Shown here one piece after another: positions 1 to 7,930 of a DNA stretch of 35,481 bases; the stretch's first letter is position 1, and the number at the start of each line of letters is the position of its first letter. The DNA is from Rhodospirillaceae bacterium. Lineage in GTDB: Bacteria > Pseudomonadota > Alphaproteobacteria > UBA8366 > GCA-2717185. Under the pieces are notes generated by a model that made no database searches, was not told the origin of the DNA, and saw only the letters and a list, made by a program, of their open reading frames with translations. A program made the translations under genes and the position numbers. The stretch lies in contig PBDC01000095.1 in the NCBI GenBank assembly GCA_002717185.1, positions 1 to 35,481 of the forward strand, given 5' to 3'.

Positions 1-68
1 AAGATAAGCGGCTGAGCCTCTCCATAGCCCTCATCAATACAAGCTTGTCTAAAATCCGCTTCGTTCAT
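1..68 (-). CDS. Probable cupin-domain protein, 5' end only
   Basis: Only the first 22 codons lie in the window; the gene runs off the left edge. The ATG at 68-66 is preceded on the minus strand by a GAAGGG-type ribosome binding site at suitable spacing. The start reads MNEADFRQACIDEGYGEAQP. This resembles the amino terminus I remember from small cupin proteins, which begin with a short helix and an E-G-Y-G-E type turn before the beta-barrel. No metal-binding His residues are visible because the barrel lies outside. It is divergent from the TauD gene at 163. The call rests on a short stretch and is tentative. Confidence 0.4.
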   Translation of the reverse strand, partial: MNEADFRQACIDEGYGEAQPLI

Positions 69-162
69 CTCTCTTGCCCTTCGCTAACCGGCCGCGATTT
101 GCCTTCAACACATGGCATCGACGATAATAACGTCAGATCCACGTGCGCAATAGGAGTGTTTC
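69..162. promoter_or_regulatory. Short divergent intergenic region
   Basis: This 94-base spacer lies between the probable cupin start (-) and the TauD start (+) and must hold the promoters of both. I see the ribosome binding site AGGAG just before 163, but no convincing -35/-10 pair or dyad. Confidence 0.4.
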
Positions 163-1065
163 ATGGTCCCCACTGTAATGCCGATTGAAGGGCTCAGCCT
201 TGGTGCCGTCGTAACAAACATCGACCTCGCAAACCTCGACGAGCCAACGTGGCGCATTGTAGAGGACGCGTTCATAAAGCACGCGGCCTTAGTATTTCCC
301 GGGCAGCATTTGAACGATGCGGATCAGGTCGCGTTCGGGAAACGGTTTGGTGACATAGAGATACTTCGCGAAGGTAAGGAAGGCGTCCAAATTTCTAACA
401 AGAATCCGGACGGCTCGATCATGAAATCGGACGAGCAGCGCTTTAAATCACTGCGCGGCAATGAGGGCTGGCATCTCGATAGCACATATATGCCAATGGC
501 AGCCAAAGCCGGATTACTCTCCGCTCTGGTCGTACCGCCTGAAGGTGGTGAGACGGAATTAGCCGACATGCGAGCCGGTTATGAAGCTCTGGACGAGGTC
601 ACCCAGGCGAGAATCGAAGATCTATCGGCCTATCATTCGCTCTACGCGTCGCAGGCCAAGATGGGCTATAAATTCGAAACCGGTTCCGCCTACGGTTACC
701 ATGACAAGGGCGCGCCTTTGCGCCCTCTCGTCAAGGTACACCCGGTTACAGGACGAAAATGCCTTTGTATTGGTCGTCACGCCTATCGTATTCCCGGAAT
801 GGAAGACCAGGACGCGCAGTCACTTCTCGATGACCTTCTCGATCGTGCCGCCCGGGCGCCACGGGTATACACACACCATTGGACCGTTGGTGATTTGCTG
901 ATCTGGGATAATCGCTGCGTGCTGCACCGCGCGAGGCCATACGATTTCAACGAAACACGCATACTCCAGGCAACACGTATTGCCGGTGATCCGACCAGCG
1001 AACTGGCATCGACGGGCCGCGACGAACGCGCCAGCGGTTTCAACCCATCATCGGTAAATCGGTAA
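163..1065 (+). CDS. TauD/TfdA-family 2-oxoglutarate/Fe(II) dioxygenase
   Basis: A 300-residue cytoplasmic oxygenase of the TauD/TfdA family, of usual length. Such enzymes use non-haem iron, oxygen and 2-oxoglutarate to hydroxylate a substrate, often cleaving C-S, C-O or C-N bonds. The iron triad is visible: H104 and D106 in WHLDSTY, and H255 in RCVLHRARPYD. R266 in FNETRI probably binds 2-oxoglutarate. The ATG is preceded by AGGAG (ATAGGAGTGTTTC ATG). It stands alone on the plus strand. The next gene (DUF4387, -) converges on it with a two-base gap. The substrate is unknown: TauD (taurine), TfdA (2,4-D) and many orphan members share these motifs. Confidence 0.88.
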   Translation: MVPTVMPIEGLSLGAVVTNIDLANLDEPTWRIVEDAFIKHAALVFPGQHLNDADQVAFGKRFGDIEILREGKEGVQISNKNPDGSIMKSDEQRFKSLRGNEGWHLDSTYMPMAAKAGLLSALVVPPEGGETELADMRAGYEALDEVTQARIEDLSAYHSLYASQAKMGYKFETGSAYGYHDKGAPLRPLVKVHPVTGRKCLCIGRHAYRIPGMEDQDAQSLLDDLLDRAARAPRVYTHHWTVGDLLIWDNRCVLHRARPYDFNETRILQATRIAGDPTSELASTGRDERASGFNPSSVNR

Positions 1066-1067
1066 TT

Positions 1068-1376
1068 CTAATGTTTGCCGAGTTCGTGCTCGGCAAGCAA
1101 CACCGCCCACTGCGCGCCGTGCATGTCGCGGTCGCAACGGTGCCCCTGGACAACAGGACGGGGAAAGCTGAACTTGACTACGTTTAAATCCACTATTTCG
1201 AAACGTTTAACTTCCTGCGTCGGCTGATGGAACAGCCGCGCAACCGCGCCTGTAGTTAGTCCCTTCGACACTTTTTCGAACGTTTCCGCATCACCACAGA
1301 AAATATCGATGGTCACCCAGAACGGCCCCGCATTCTTCGAACGAACCTTGAATACTGTATCACCCAGCCTAGCCAT
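1068..1376 (-). CDS. DUF4387-family protein
   Basis: A 102-residue protein recognised as DUF4387 from its overall pattern: an N-terminal stretch around VRSKNAGPFWVTIDIFC, then a late segment FSFPRPVVQGHRCDRDMHGAQ. The biochemical function of this family is not known. It commonly sits next to, or fused with, AtuA-like (DUF1446) proteins, as here. Its ATG lies inside the last codons of the upstream AtuA-like gene (8-base overlap, 1369-1376), so translation is probably coupled and the two products may form one complex. No signal peptide or membrane segment is seen. Confidence 0.85.
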   Translation of the reverse strand: MARLGDTVFKVRSKNAGPFWVTIDIFCGDAETFEKVSKGLTTGAVARLFHQPTQEVKRFEIVDLNVVKFSFPRPVVQGHRCDRDMHGAQWAVLLAEHELGKH

Positions 1377-2733
1377 GCGCCGTCTCTGTTACTGACAAGC
1401 GAAACGCCTCCATCGGCTCCTCCAAAACCATTACATGGTTAAGGCAAAATTCGTAAAGCGGCCCCCGGTCGGAATGCGCCGGCGAGAACGGAAAAGCGAA
1501 GGTCGGTAGTTCCTCATCCCGTGTCAGCGGATAATGTAGCAAATAGGGGTTGATTAGTTTTGCGATCTCACTCGATGTTTCTGCGTCCAATGCCGTAATT
1601 ATACCAAGCACACCGACCTCGGTCGGTGCAGATACTTTTTGTTCAAGCGAACCGAGCGCGCCATCGACACCGATAAGACGAAACTCTAGTTCGTAGTCTG
1701 TCACGGCGAGACCCATCCGCTTTTCGATTTGGCCGTAGACGAAAGTCTGTAATTTTTGGACCCATTCCCGAGCCTTAGCGACATAACGTTCATCACGTAA
1801 AATGGCCATTATCGTCGTTTGATAGCCACCAACACGAGCACCCTCAAGCTTTACGGTGTACCGATTGGAAGGCACCCATTCCGAGCCGGTGACGCGCACG
1901 CGGCGTTCGTCCAATGCTTCGTATCGTGCCCCCGAAACATCAAGGTGCCCTCCCGGCTCATACAGCACAAAAGGGTCCGAATTTTCGTATAACATATGGG
2001 CAGACACGGAATGTGGGGTGCAACAAGCCCCCTCCCCTAAGGGTTCCACTGTAAATCCGCTTTCGTCGACTTCCAACAAGATCACACCGCTCGTCGGGTC
2101 GGTGCTGCACAACGCACCGCATTCAGCGATCTTCGCACCATGCCATGCTGCTCCAGCATGCTCGCCGCGCTTCAACGGCAACGCAGAGACAATCGCCGTA
2201 TCCGTCGCTCGTCCGCACAACACAATATCAGCACCAGTATCAAGCGCAGCGTTAATTTGTTCCGCTCCGGCAAGAGCGACGATGTTCTCGGTACGTGACA
2301 AACCTTCGTCAGAGATGTCCGGTGCCGGCGATAACGGCGAGATACGTCCGTTTCGCAGCGCAGTTTTCACGCCCGAAGTCATTTGACTGGAGTAAAGCGT
2401 CGCGATCTTAACATTTTGTCTGAGTTCTTCAGACAGTTCTTGGGTTATGGACAACATCCAGTCGACCGCAGCATCGGCGCCGCAGGTCCCGCAGGTCCCG
2501 ATAACGAGGGGAACGCCAGCTTCCTCACGCGCAATCATTAAACGGCGCCACTCTTCCTTCGTCGCAGTGCGGGAATATTTTGACGTTCCTGTTCCTAAAT
2601 AAAATGGACCGCTGTCGGTCGATCCGCCATCCACACAAATAATGTCTGGGTTCGCCGCAATCCCAAGCGCCAACGCTTCTTCGCTGAAGCTGATACCCAA
2701 CGCACCGGTGGGAACGAGAATTCGTGTCGTCAT
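1369..2733 (-). CDS. Acyclic terpene utilisation AtuA-like protein (DUF1446)
   Basis: A 454-residue protein of the AtuA/DUF1446 family. Recognisable segments are the N-terminal glycine-rich opening (VPTGALGISFSEEAL), IICVDGGSTDSGP near residue 35, the CGTCGADAAVDW stretch near 100 and GRATDTAI near 180. AtuA is needed for citronellol/geraniol degradation in Pseudomonas, but its reaction has not been settled, and family members occur in many other catabolic clusters. The rest of the atu pathway (geranyl-CoA carboxylase subunits, dehydrogenases) is absent, so a terpene role should not be assumed. It is cotranscribed with the overlapping DUF4387 gene. A gap of 339 bases separates it from the upstream GGT gene, so it may have its own promoter. 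Confidence 0.85.
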   Translation of the reverse strand: MTTRILVPTGALGISFSEEALALGIAANPDIICVDGGSTDSGPFYLGTGTSKYSRTATKEEWRRLMIAREEAGVPLVIGTCGTCGADAAVDWMLSITQELSEELRQNVKIATLYSSQMTSGVKTALRNGRISPLSPAPDISDEGLSRTENIVALAGAEQINAALDTGADIVLCGRATDTAIVSALPLKRGEHAGAAWHGAKIAECGALCSTDPTSGVILLEVDESGFTVEPLGEGACCTPHSVSAHMLYENSDPFVLYEPGGHLDVSGARYEALDERRVRVTGSEWVPSNRYTVKLEGARVGGYQTTIMAILRDERYVAKAREWVQKLQTFVYGQIEKRMGLAVTDYELEFRLIGVDGALGSLEQKVSAPTEVGVLGIITALDAETSSEIAKLINPYLLHYPLTRDEELPTFAFPFSPAHSDRGPLYEFCLNHVMVLEEPMEAFRLSVTETAHG

Positions 2734-3072
2734 ATTAGCGCCTGCTCATCGGCTGAAAATTCAAGGTGAACCTATCGGTGCGACAATTCGTCTGCAAGGC
2801 ACTCCGTTGTCATCACGCAACCTAAGATCCGCTCAGAAGCTTGCAGTAATTCAACTGAACCGCGCGCAAACCTCACGGGCATTATTTCGGGGAGATGCTG
2901 GTTTTTTTGGAATTTAAACCAACCATTGGGCATACTTCATCAGGAACGCTGCAACTCTGATTAACAATCAAAACGCTTAAGAAGAGACTGACAAGCCAGG
3001 TTTAGGACAGGAATACTTATATTTTACTTAATGATCACTTACCTAGAGCCAACCTCCCAGTCGAGTGAAGCT
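2734..3072. other. Non-coding spacer upstream of the AtuA-like gene
   Basis: This 339-base stretch lies between two minus-strand genes. It should hold the end of the GGT transcript and a promoter for AtuA/DUF4387. I see AT-rich patches around 2890-2930 and 2960-3035, but no clear hairpin with a T run and no recognisable small gene. The plus-strand ORFs here and in the GGT gene look like shadows. Confidence 0.4.
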
Positions 3073-4767
3073 TCAGTGCCTTGGCTTGTCTGGCCAGAAA
3101 CGAACTCCTGGCCGAGCCAAACCGCCGGAGAGCGCAATCGGCGTACCATCTGCCCGCCAGCAGGCAGCGCCTGTCATCTGCCCGTCGTCACCAAACGCGA
3201 TCGCATTCATACCACCGCCCACATGTGGCATCATCTGCACGTCATGCCCGCGTTCCGTCAGGGCGTCGCGCGCGCTATCTGGAAATCCGGTTTCCAACTC
3301 AACCAAACCACCTTGGGTCCAAAGCCTTGGTGCTTCAACGGCCTCTTGCACGCTCATTCCATGGTCAATAATCGAGATCAACGCCTGCATCGCCGACGGA
3401 AATATGCGAAGTCCGCCCGGCAGCCCGAGCGCCACGATCGGCTTACCATCTTTAATCGCCATCATTGGCGACATGGAAGAGGTTACCCGTTTACCCGGTG
3501 CGATTGACAACGCATGGCCCGGATGAGGATCGAAAACATACATGTAATTGTTTGGGATGATACCCGTGCCAGGCACCACGATCCGTGCTCCGAAGGTGCT
3601 GTTGATCGTCTGTGTCATGGCAACGATGTTCCCCTCATCGTCAGCAACGGTCAAATGCGTTGTATTCGTCGATTCAGGCAAAGCAACACTAGCTTCCCAC
3701 GATTTCGCCCGTTTTAAATCGATCTCTGACCGCCGCCTATCCGCATAAGCCTTCGAAATCAGATGGTCGACAGGGACATCAACGAAAGCGGGGTCTGCTG
3801 TTGCCGCCTGGCGGTCAGCGAAAGCAACCTTCAAGACCTCTGCTAGTAGGTGCAGCATTTCCGGCGTTCCGAAGCCAAGTTCGCCAACAGGGAAACCTTC
3901 CAAAATATTCATCATTTGGACGATATGTATACCACTGGCAGCGGGCGGTGGCGGACCGACTATCTCGTAGCCACGATAGGTGCCGCGTATAACGTCGCGT
4001 TCGATCGTCGCGTAATTCTCTAAATCCGCAATCGAAAGAAAGCCACCGGACTTATGGAAATAATCCGCAACCGTTCTTCCTAACGCTCCACCATAGAAAA
4101 CATCCGACCCCTCCGACGCGATCGCCCGTAACGTCTCGGCATATTCTCCCATAACAAGTCGGCTTCCAGCGGAAGCTGGGCTGCCATCCGGGAGGAAGAT
4201 TGCCGAAATTGATGCATCACCCAACAAATCTTCCGCTGCGTCTGCAATACATTCGTTCAGATAAGGGGTCACGGCAAACCCGTGCGACGCATAGCCAATT
4301 GCCGGCGCCATAGCATCAGCCAGCGAGACGGTGCCAAAACGGTCGAGGATTTCACACCAGGCTTTTAGATTGCCAGGCGAAGCTACGGCCTTTGGACCAA
4401 TCGCATTCTCCCGTCCTGCAGTCTCCAGATAGTCCGGAAGCGTGTCCGAGATGGGCCGAAAGCAGTCTGGACCGGATGCCAGCGGCGCACGTACCTGGCC
4501 GTCTATCACCGTATGTTTCCCATTGGAAAACCGAATATGGCACATGCCGCCGCCAACGATTCCCACCATCATCGGCTCAACAACGGTCAGGGCGAAGAAA
4601 GACGCGATTGCGGCGTCAAAGGCGTTGCCGCCACCAGCCAGCATCTGCATACCCGCAGCCGAGGCCAGCGGGTGATTGGTGACGACCATGCCACGCGATC
4701 CTAAGGCAGGTTGTTTTTCGCACTCGAACAGGGTGCCTGCACGGTCGCACCAATCGTATTCAGCCAT
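3073..4767 (-). CDS. Gamma-glutamyltransferase-family protein
   Basis: A 564-residue member of the GGT (N-terminal nucleophile hydrolase) family, of normal length. These proproteins cut themselves before a Thr, which then becomes the nucleophile that transfers or hydrolyses gamma-glutamyl groups. The expected processing site is visible: T369 in TNTTHLTVADD, followed by the downstream consensus TINSTFGARIVVPGTGI. Late glycine-rich substrate-loop segments (TSSMSP near 429, LGLPGGLRIFP near 448) are also present. No signal peptide is evident, so unlike E. coli Ggt this one is probably cytoplasmic. Many such homologues have other amidase or acylase roles. It follows the class IV aminotransferase by 37 bases, so the two are probably cotranscribed. 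The ATG at 4767 has only a weak Shine-Dalgarno. Confidence 0.9.
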   Translation of the reverse strand: MAEYDWCDRAGTLFECEKQPALGSRGMVVTNHPLASAAGMQMLAGGGNAFDAAIASFFALTVVEPMMVGIVGGGMCHIRFSNGKHTVIDGQVRAPLASGPDCFRPISDTLPDYLETAGRENAIGPKAVASPGNLKAWCEILDRFGTVSLADAMAPAIGYASHGFAVTPYLNECIADAAEDLLGDASISAIFLPDGSPASAGSRLVMGEYAETLRAIASEGSDVFYGGALGRTVADYFHKSGGFLSIADLENYATIERDVIRGTYRGYEIVGPPPPAASGIHIVQMMNILEGFPVGELGFGTPEMLHLLAEVLKVAFADRQAATADPAFVDVPVDHLISKAYADRRRSEIDLKRAKSWEASVALPESTNTTHLTVADDEGNIVAMTQTINSTFGARIVVPGTGIIPNNYMYVFDPHPGHALSIAPGKRVTSSMSPMMAIKDGKPIVALGLPGGLRIFPSAMQALISIIDHGMSVQEAVEAPRLWTQGGLVELETGFPDSARDALTERGHDVQMMPHVGGGMNAIAFGDDGQMTGAACWRADGTPIALSGGLARPGVRFWPDKPRH

Positions 4768-4804
4768 GCATTCTCACTTTAAATTAATTTCAGTCCAAAA
4801 ACGT

Positions 4805-5761
4805 TTAAGCCGATGCAGCCCGCTCTGCTTCCAGTGTTTCACGCGATTCGGGATCGAGATGCCTCAAGGCCTGAGCCACAAAATCGATGCCCACCTTGTC
4901 AGACCAGGCCTCTGTCAGTCGACGTGTAACCGGTCCGACTTTGCCATCTCCGATTGGCAGACCGTTCATACTGGTAATCGGCAAGATACCGAAGCTATTC
5001 GTTGTCAGAAATGCCTCTTCGGCATTGTAAACGTCGTAAGGTGTATAGGTGCCCTCGTCGGAGCCTATTTGCATATCCGAGGAGAGCTCTCCGATGAAAT
5101 CCATATCGGCCCCGCTCAGAACCAACCGTGTATCCGGCACCTTAATTCGTCCGCCAGACACGAACATGAAATTGGAACCAGTGCCTTCGGTTATATTGCC
5201 TTCAAGATCGAGCATCACGGCGAAGGCGTCGGGATTATAAGCTTTTGCTTCCATATCTGCGACGAAGTGATTCATTTTATTCGATATTTTTGCCTTTGGT
5301 GAGACGCATTCCGGCGGTGTACGGCGTGTCGAAGGCGTGATCGCGGCACCACCCCGAACGTAAAATTCAGCAAAGCCCGTGAATCCAACCAATCGACAGA
5401 AAATCGCGACGGTCCCCGACGGCGTCCGACCATCGGTCATCTGCATGGAACCGCGAGAGACGTAGTAGTTTATGCTCAGTTCTTCATCGGGACCCAGCAG
5501 CTGCATGTTTGCCTCGATGACCTCGTCCGTCGCCTTGGCTAGCTCCTCTTTGGTGATACCTGGATTGATGCGGGTGTATTGTAGGCTTCGAAAGAACCGA
5601 TCGATACGGAACGGAACCTGAAAGGGTTTGCCAGCATAGGTGCGGATCGAATCGTAAACCGCATCGCCCCACTGTACCCCCCGGTCTGTTAGCGGCAGCA
5701 CCGCATCGTTGCCGCGCACTAGCTTGCCGTTCAAATATGCCCAAAGATCGCTGTCATTCAT
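4805..5761 (-). CDS. Class IV (branched-chain/D-amino acid type) PLP aminotransferase
   Basis: A 318-residue fold-type IV PLP enzyme. Family members move amino groups between amino acids and 2-oxo acids (BCAT, D-amino acid aminotransferase) or lyse aminodeoxychorismate. Visible features are LPLTDRGVQWGDAVYDSIRT near residue 22, the probable Schiff-base lysine K158 in PKAKISNKMN, and E193 in ITEGTGSN, which would contact the PLP ring nitrogen. I chose the ATG at 5761, not an in-frame ATG 93 bases upstream, because AGAAGGG precedes it at good spacing and family homology begins there. It heads the minus-strand group with GGT and lies divergent from HyuB. The substrate cannot be assigned; context suggests catabolic amino acid use. 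Confidence 0.88.
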   Translation of the reverse strand: MNDSDLWAYLNGKLVRGNDAVLPLTDRGVQWGDAVYDSIRTYAGKPFQVPFRIDRFFRSLQYTRINPGITKEELAKATDEVIEANMQLLGPDEELSINYYVSRGSMQMTDGRTPSGTVAIFCRLVGFTGFAEFYVRGGAAITPSTRRTPPECVSPKAKISNKMNHFVADMEAKAYNPDAFAVMLDLEGNITEGTGSNFMFVSGGRIKVPDTRLVLSGADMDFIGELSSDMQIGSDEGTYTPYDVYNAEEAFLTTNSFGILPITSMNGLPIGDGKVGPVTRRLTEAWSDKVGIDFVAQALRHLDPESRETLEAERAASA

Positions 5762-5806
5762 CTCGTGACCCTTCTCTAGAATTCCTGAGGTCTTAATTCT
5801 CGCTAT

Positions 5807-5857
5807 ACCGTGACATAACGCAATGCCAGCGGAAGCAGACGGCATTCGCTTCACGGT
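5807..5857. promoter_or_regulatory. Nested dyad in the aminotransferase/HyuB divergent region
   Basis: Within the 135-base divergent spacer 5762-5896, an outer inverted repeat ACCGTGA (5807-5813) / TCACGGT (5851-5857) encloses an inner one, AATGCC (5822-5827) / GGCATT (5841-5846). The two share nearly the same centre. This could be an operator for a regulator controlling both divergent operons, or a chance cruciform. No regulator gene is adjacent. Confidence 0.35.
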
Positions 5858-5896
5858 TCCATTCGCCTATAGTCAAGTGACAGTAACCTGTGCGGG

Positions 5897-7930
5897 ATGG
5901 ATGCTATGAACGAACTAGGCCGCCTGGAACTCATTCGTGAGTCACTTGTCGCCGTCGTCAACGAGATGCGGGCCAATGTGATCCGAAGTTCTTATTCGTC
6001 GATCATCTACGAAGGACACGACTTTTCCTGCGCTCTGGTTACAGCCGATGGGCGCCTGATCGCACAGGGAGAAGCGGACAATCCAATCCATATTTTCGCC
6101 GTCCCCTACTCCACCGCCGAAGTGGTTAGGACCTTCGCCGACGACATACATGAAGGGGACATATTCCTGCACAACGATCCTTACACAGGCGGCACGCATC
6201 TCAACGATATCCTGATGCTGTTTCCAATCTTTCACGATGCCAAATTAGCGATATTCGCAGCGACGCGCTGCCACTGGGGCGATGTCGGTGGCATGACGCC
6301 GGGCTCGTTGTCTGGAAGAGTTAAGGAAATTTACCAGGAAGGCATGCGCATAGTGCCCACGCGCATTTGCGAACGGGGCAAGATGAACAATGCCTTCCTC
6401 GACCTACTAATAAACAATATGCGAATTAGCCATGAACGTCGTGGCGATTTCAACACCATGCTCGGCACCTCGCGCAAAGCTGCGGAACAGATTGAGCGGC
6501 TGTTCAAGCGTTTCGGCGGCAAAGCCTTCCTTGACGCGGTCGAGGAGTTAATAGCTCGCTCAGAGGCCGTAGCACGGCAGCGCATCACAATGATCCCAGA
6601 CGGGGCCTATCGGGCCGAAGGCTACCTCGACAGCGATGGGCACAATCCAGAACCACTGCTCGGCCGGTTAAAACTTACAGTCGATGGCGACCGTTTGATT
6701 GCTGATTTCTCGGGCAGTAGTCCTCAGACCAGCGGTCCGACCAATGTAGGTCCGGCGATGGCGCTTAACGCAGTCGCCAGCGTCGTTAAATCCTATCTCG
6801 ATCCTGAAACGCCGGTAAACCACGGCTCCTTCAACCCAATCGAAATCATCAACCCTCCGGGCAGTTTTTTAAACGCAACTCTACCCGCACCTTGCGGCGG
6901 CATGGCGGAATGCCGAGCAATCATGGTGGCTCTAATGGTCTCCGCGCTAGGACAAGCGCTGCCAAAGAAACTTGTCGGCGATCTAAAGGGTGGTGCTAAC
7001 CATGTCTACATGTCAGGACCTCAGCCCGGAGCCGCCGCCGAGAAAGCAGGCATCTTTCTACTTTATGAATATCCTGCGGGCGGCACGGGTGCGACCGCTA
7101 CGGCAGACGGCAATCACGTTGTCCGTGCCTTTCCCGAGGGAGACTTCAACGTCGTCCAAGCGGCTGAAATTGCCGAAATGCAATGCCCGATCCGCATTGA
7201 ACATTATGGCCTACGCGAAGATTCCGCTGGAGACGGTGAATTCCGTGGCGGCTGCGGAATGCGCCGCGATATCCGCATCCTCGGCGATGGCGCTAGCCTT
7301 TCCGTGCTCGCTGACCATGCGATCATCCCGCCCTTCGGCGTCGCTGGCGCACACGGCGGCGCGGCAAATCGATTTATTGTCATCCGTGATGGCAAGATCA
7401 TTCAACCATCGCCCGTTCCCGGCAAAGTCGGCGGTTTTCCGCTACGCAACGGCGACATTGTTCGCTTGGAATCCTCCGGTGGCGGTGGCTATGGCGATCC
7501 GCTAGACCGCGACCCGACAAAGGTTAAACGCGACGTGCATCTCGGCTATCTCGATTTGATACGAGCGAAGGAACGGTATGGCGTCGTTCTAGACGAAGTT
7601 GGCGCCGTGGATAAAACGGCGACGCAAGCTGAACGGGAGCGAGCTCGTGCAAACCGCCTTATGCTCCCCGTGGCACTGGCAAACGAGGACGAAATCGATG
7701 GTACACGGCGTCGTATCACCCTCTCCGCTGAAACCGCCCATAATCTCGGTGTCTCAGAGGGAGATTTGATCGAGCTTTGTCATCGTGACGGGGCAGCTGC
7801 TCTGCGCGGTTGGACACATATAGGCGACAGCGACGATACTCTGCACCTCGGGCCACTAGGCATCGCAGCACTCGGTGCAGCGCCTGGTGATGCGGTACAA
7901 ATTCGCGCGTTGGGCGCTGACGTATCATGA
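5897..7930 (+). CDS. hyuB: Hydantoinase B/oxoprolinase-family protein (HyuB)
   Basis: A 677-residue HyuB-type subunit. With HyuA it forms ATP-dependent amidohydrolases such as N-methylhydantoinase or 5-oxoprolinase, or is related to acetone-carboxylase-type enzymes. Recognised segments are FSCALVTADGRL (43-54), DIFLHNDPYTGGTHLND (88-104), ATRCHWGDVGG (122-132) and GGCGMRRD near 451. Residues after about 600 form an extra domain (ITLSAETAHNLGVSEGDLIEL and a second half-repeat LGIAALGAAPGDAVQI). It looks like a small beta-barrel, perhaps of double-psi type, beyond the core family. The first ATG is 5897, but the ATG at 5906 (M4) has GGGATGG upstream and may be the real start. The gene overlaps HyuA by ATGA, so translation is probably coupled. 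Confidence 0.9.
   Translation: MDAMNELGRLELIRESLVAVVNEMRANVIRSSYSSIIYEGHDFSCALVTADGRLIAQGEADNPIHIFAVPYSTAEVVRTFADDIHEGDIFLHNDPYTGGTHLNDILMLFPIFHDAKLAIFAATRCHWGDVGGMTPGSLSGRVKEIYQEGMRIVPTRICERGKMNNAFLDLLINNMRISHERRGDFNTMLGTSRKAAEQIERLFKRFGGKAFLDAVEELIARSEAVARQRITMIPDGAYRAEGYLDSDGHNPEPLLGRLKLTVDGDRLIADFSGSSPQTSGPTNVGPAMALNAVASVVKSYLDPETPVNHGSFNPIEIINPPGSFLNATLPAPCGGMAECRAIMVALMVSALGQALPKKLVGDLKGGANHVYMSGPQPGAAAEKAGIFLLYEYPAGGTGATATADGNHVVRAFPEGDFNVVQAAEIAEMQCPIRIEHYGLREDSAGDGEFRGGCGMRRDIRILGDGASLSVLADHAIIPPFGVAGAHGGAANRFIVIRDGKIIQPSPVPGKVGGFPLRNGDIVRLESSGGGGYGDPLDRDPTKVKRDVHLGYLDLIRAKERYGVVLDEVGAVDKTATQAERERARANRLMLPVALANEDEIDGTRRRITLSAETAHNLGVSEGDLIELCHRDGAAALRGWTHIGDSDDTLHLGPLGIAALGAAPGDAVQIRALGADVS

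Noticed and set aside
3031..3526. Plus-strand ORFs of 96-158 codons
   Set aside because: Mirror frames of the GGT gene; composition (many Arg, Pro, His, Cys) is typical of antisense translation.
4676..5302. A 208-codon plus-strand ORF
   Set aside because: It lies antisense to well-supported GGT and aminotransferase genes, has no family likeness and no good start.
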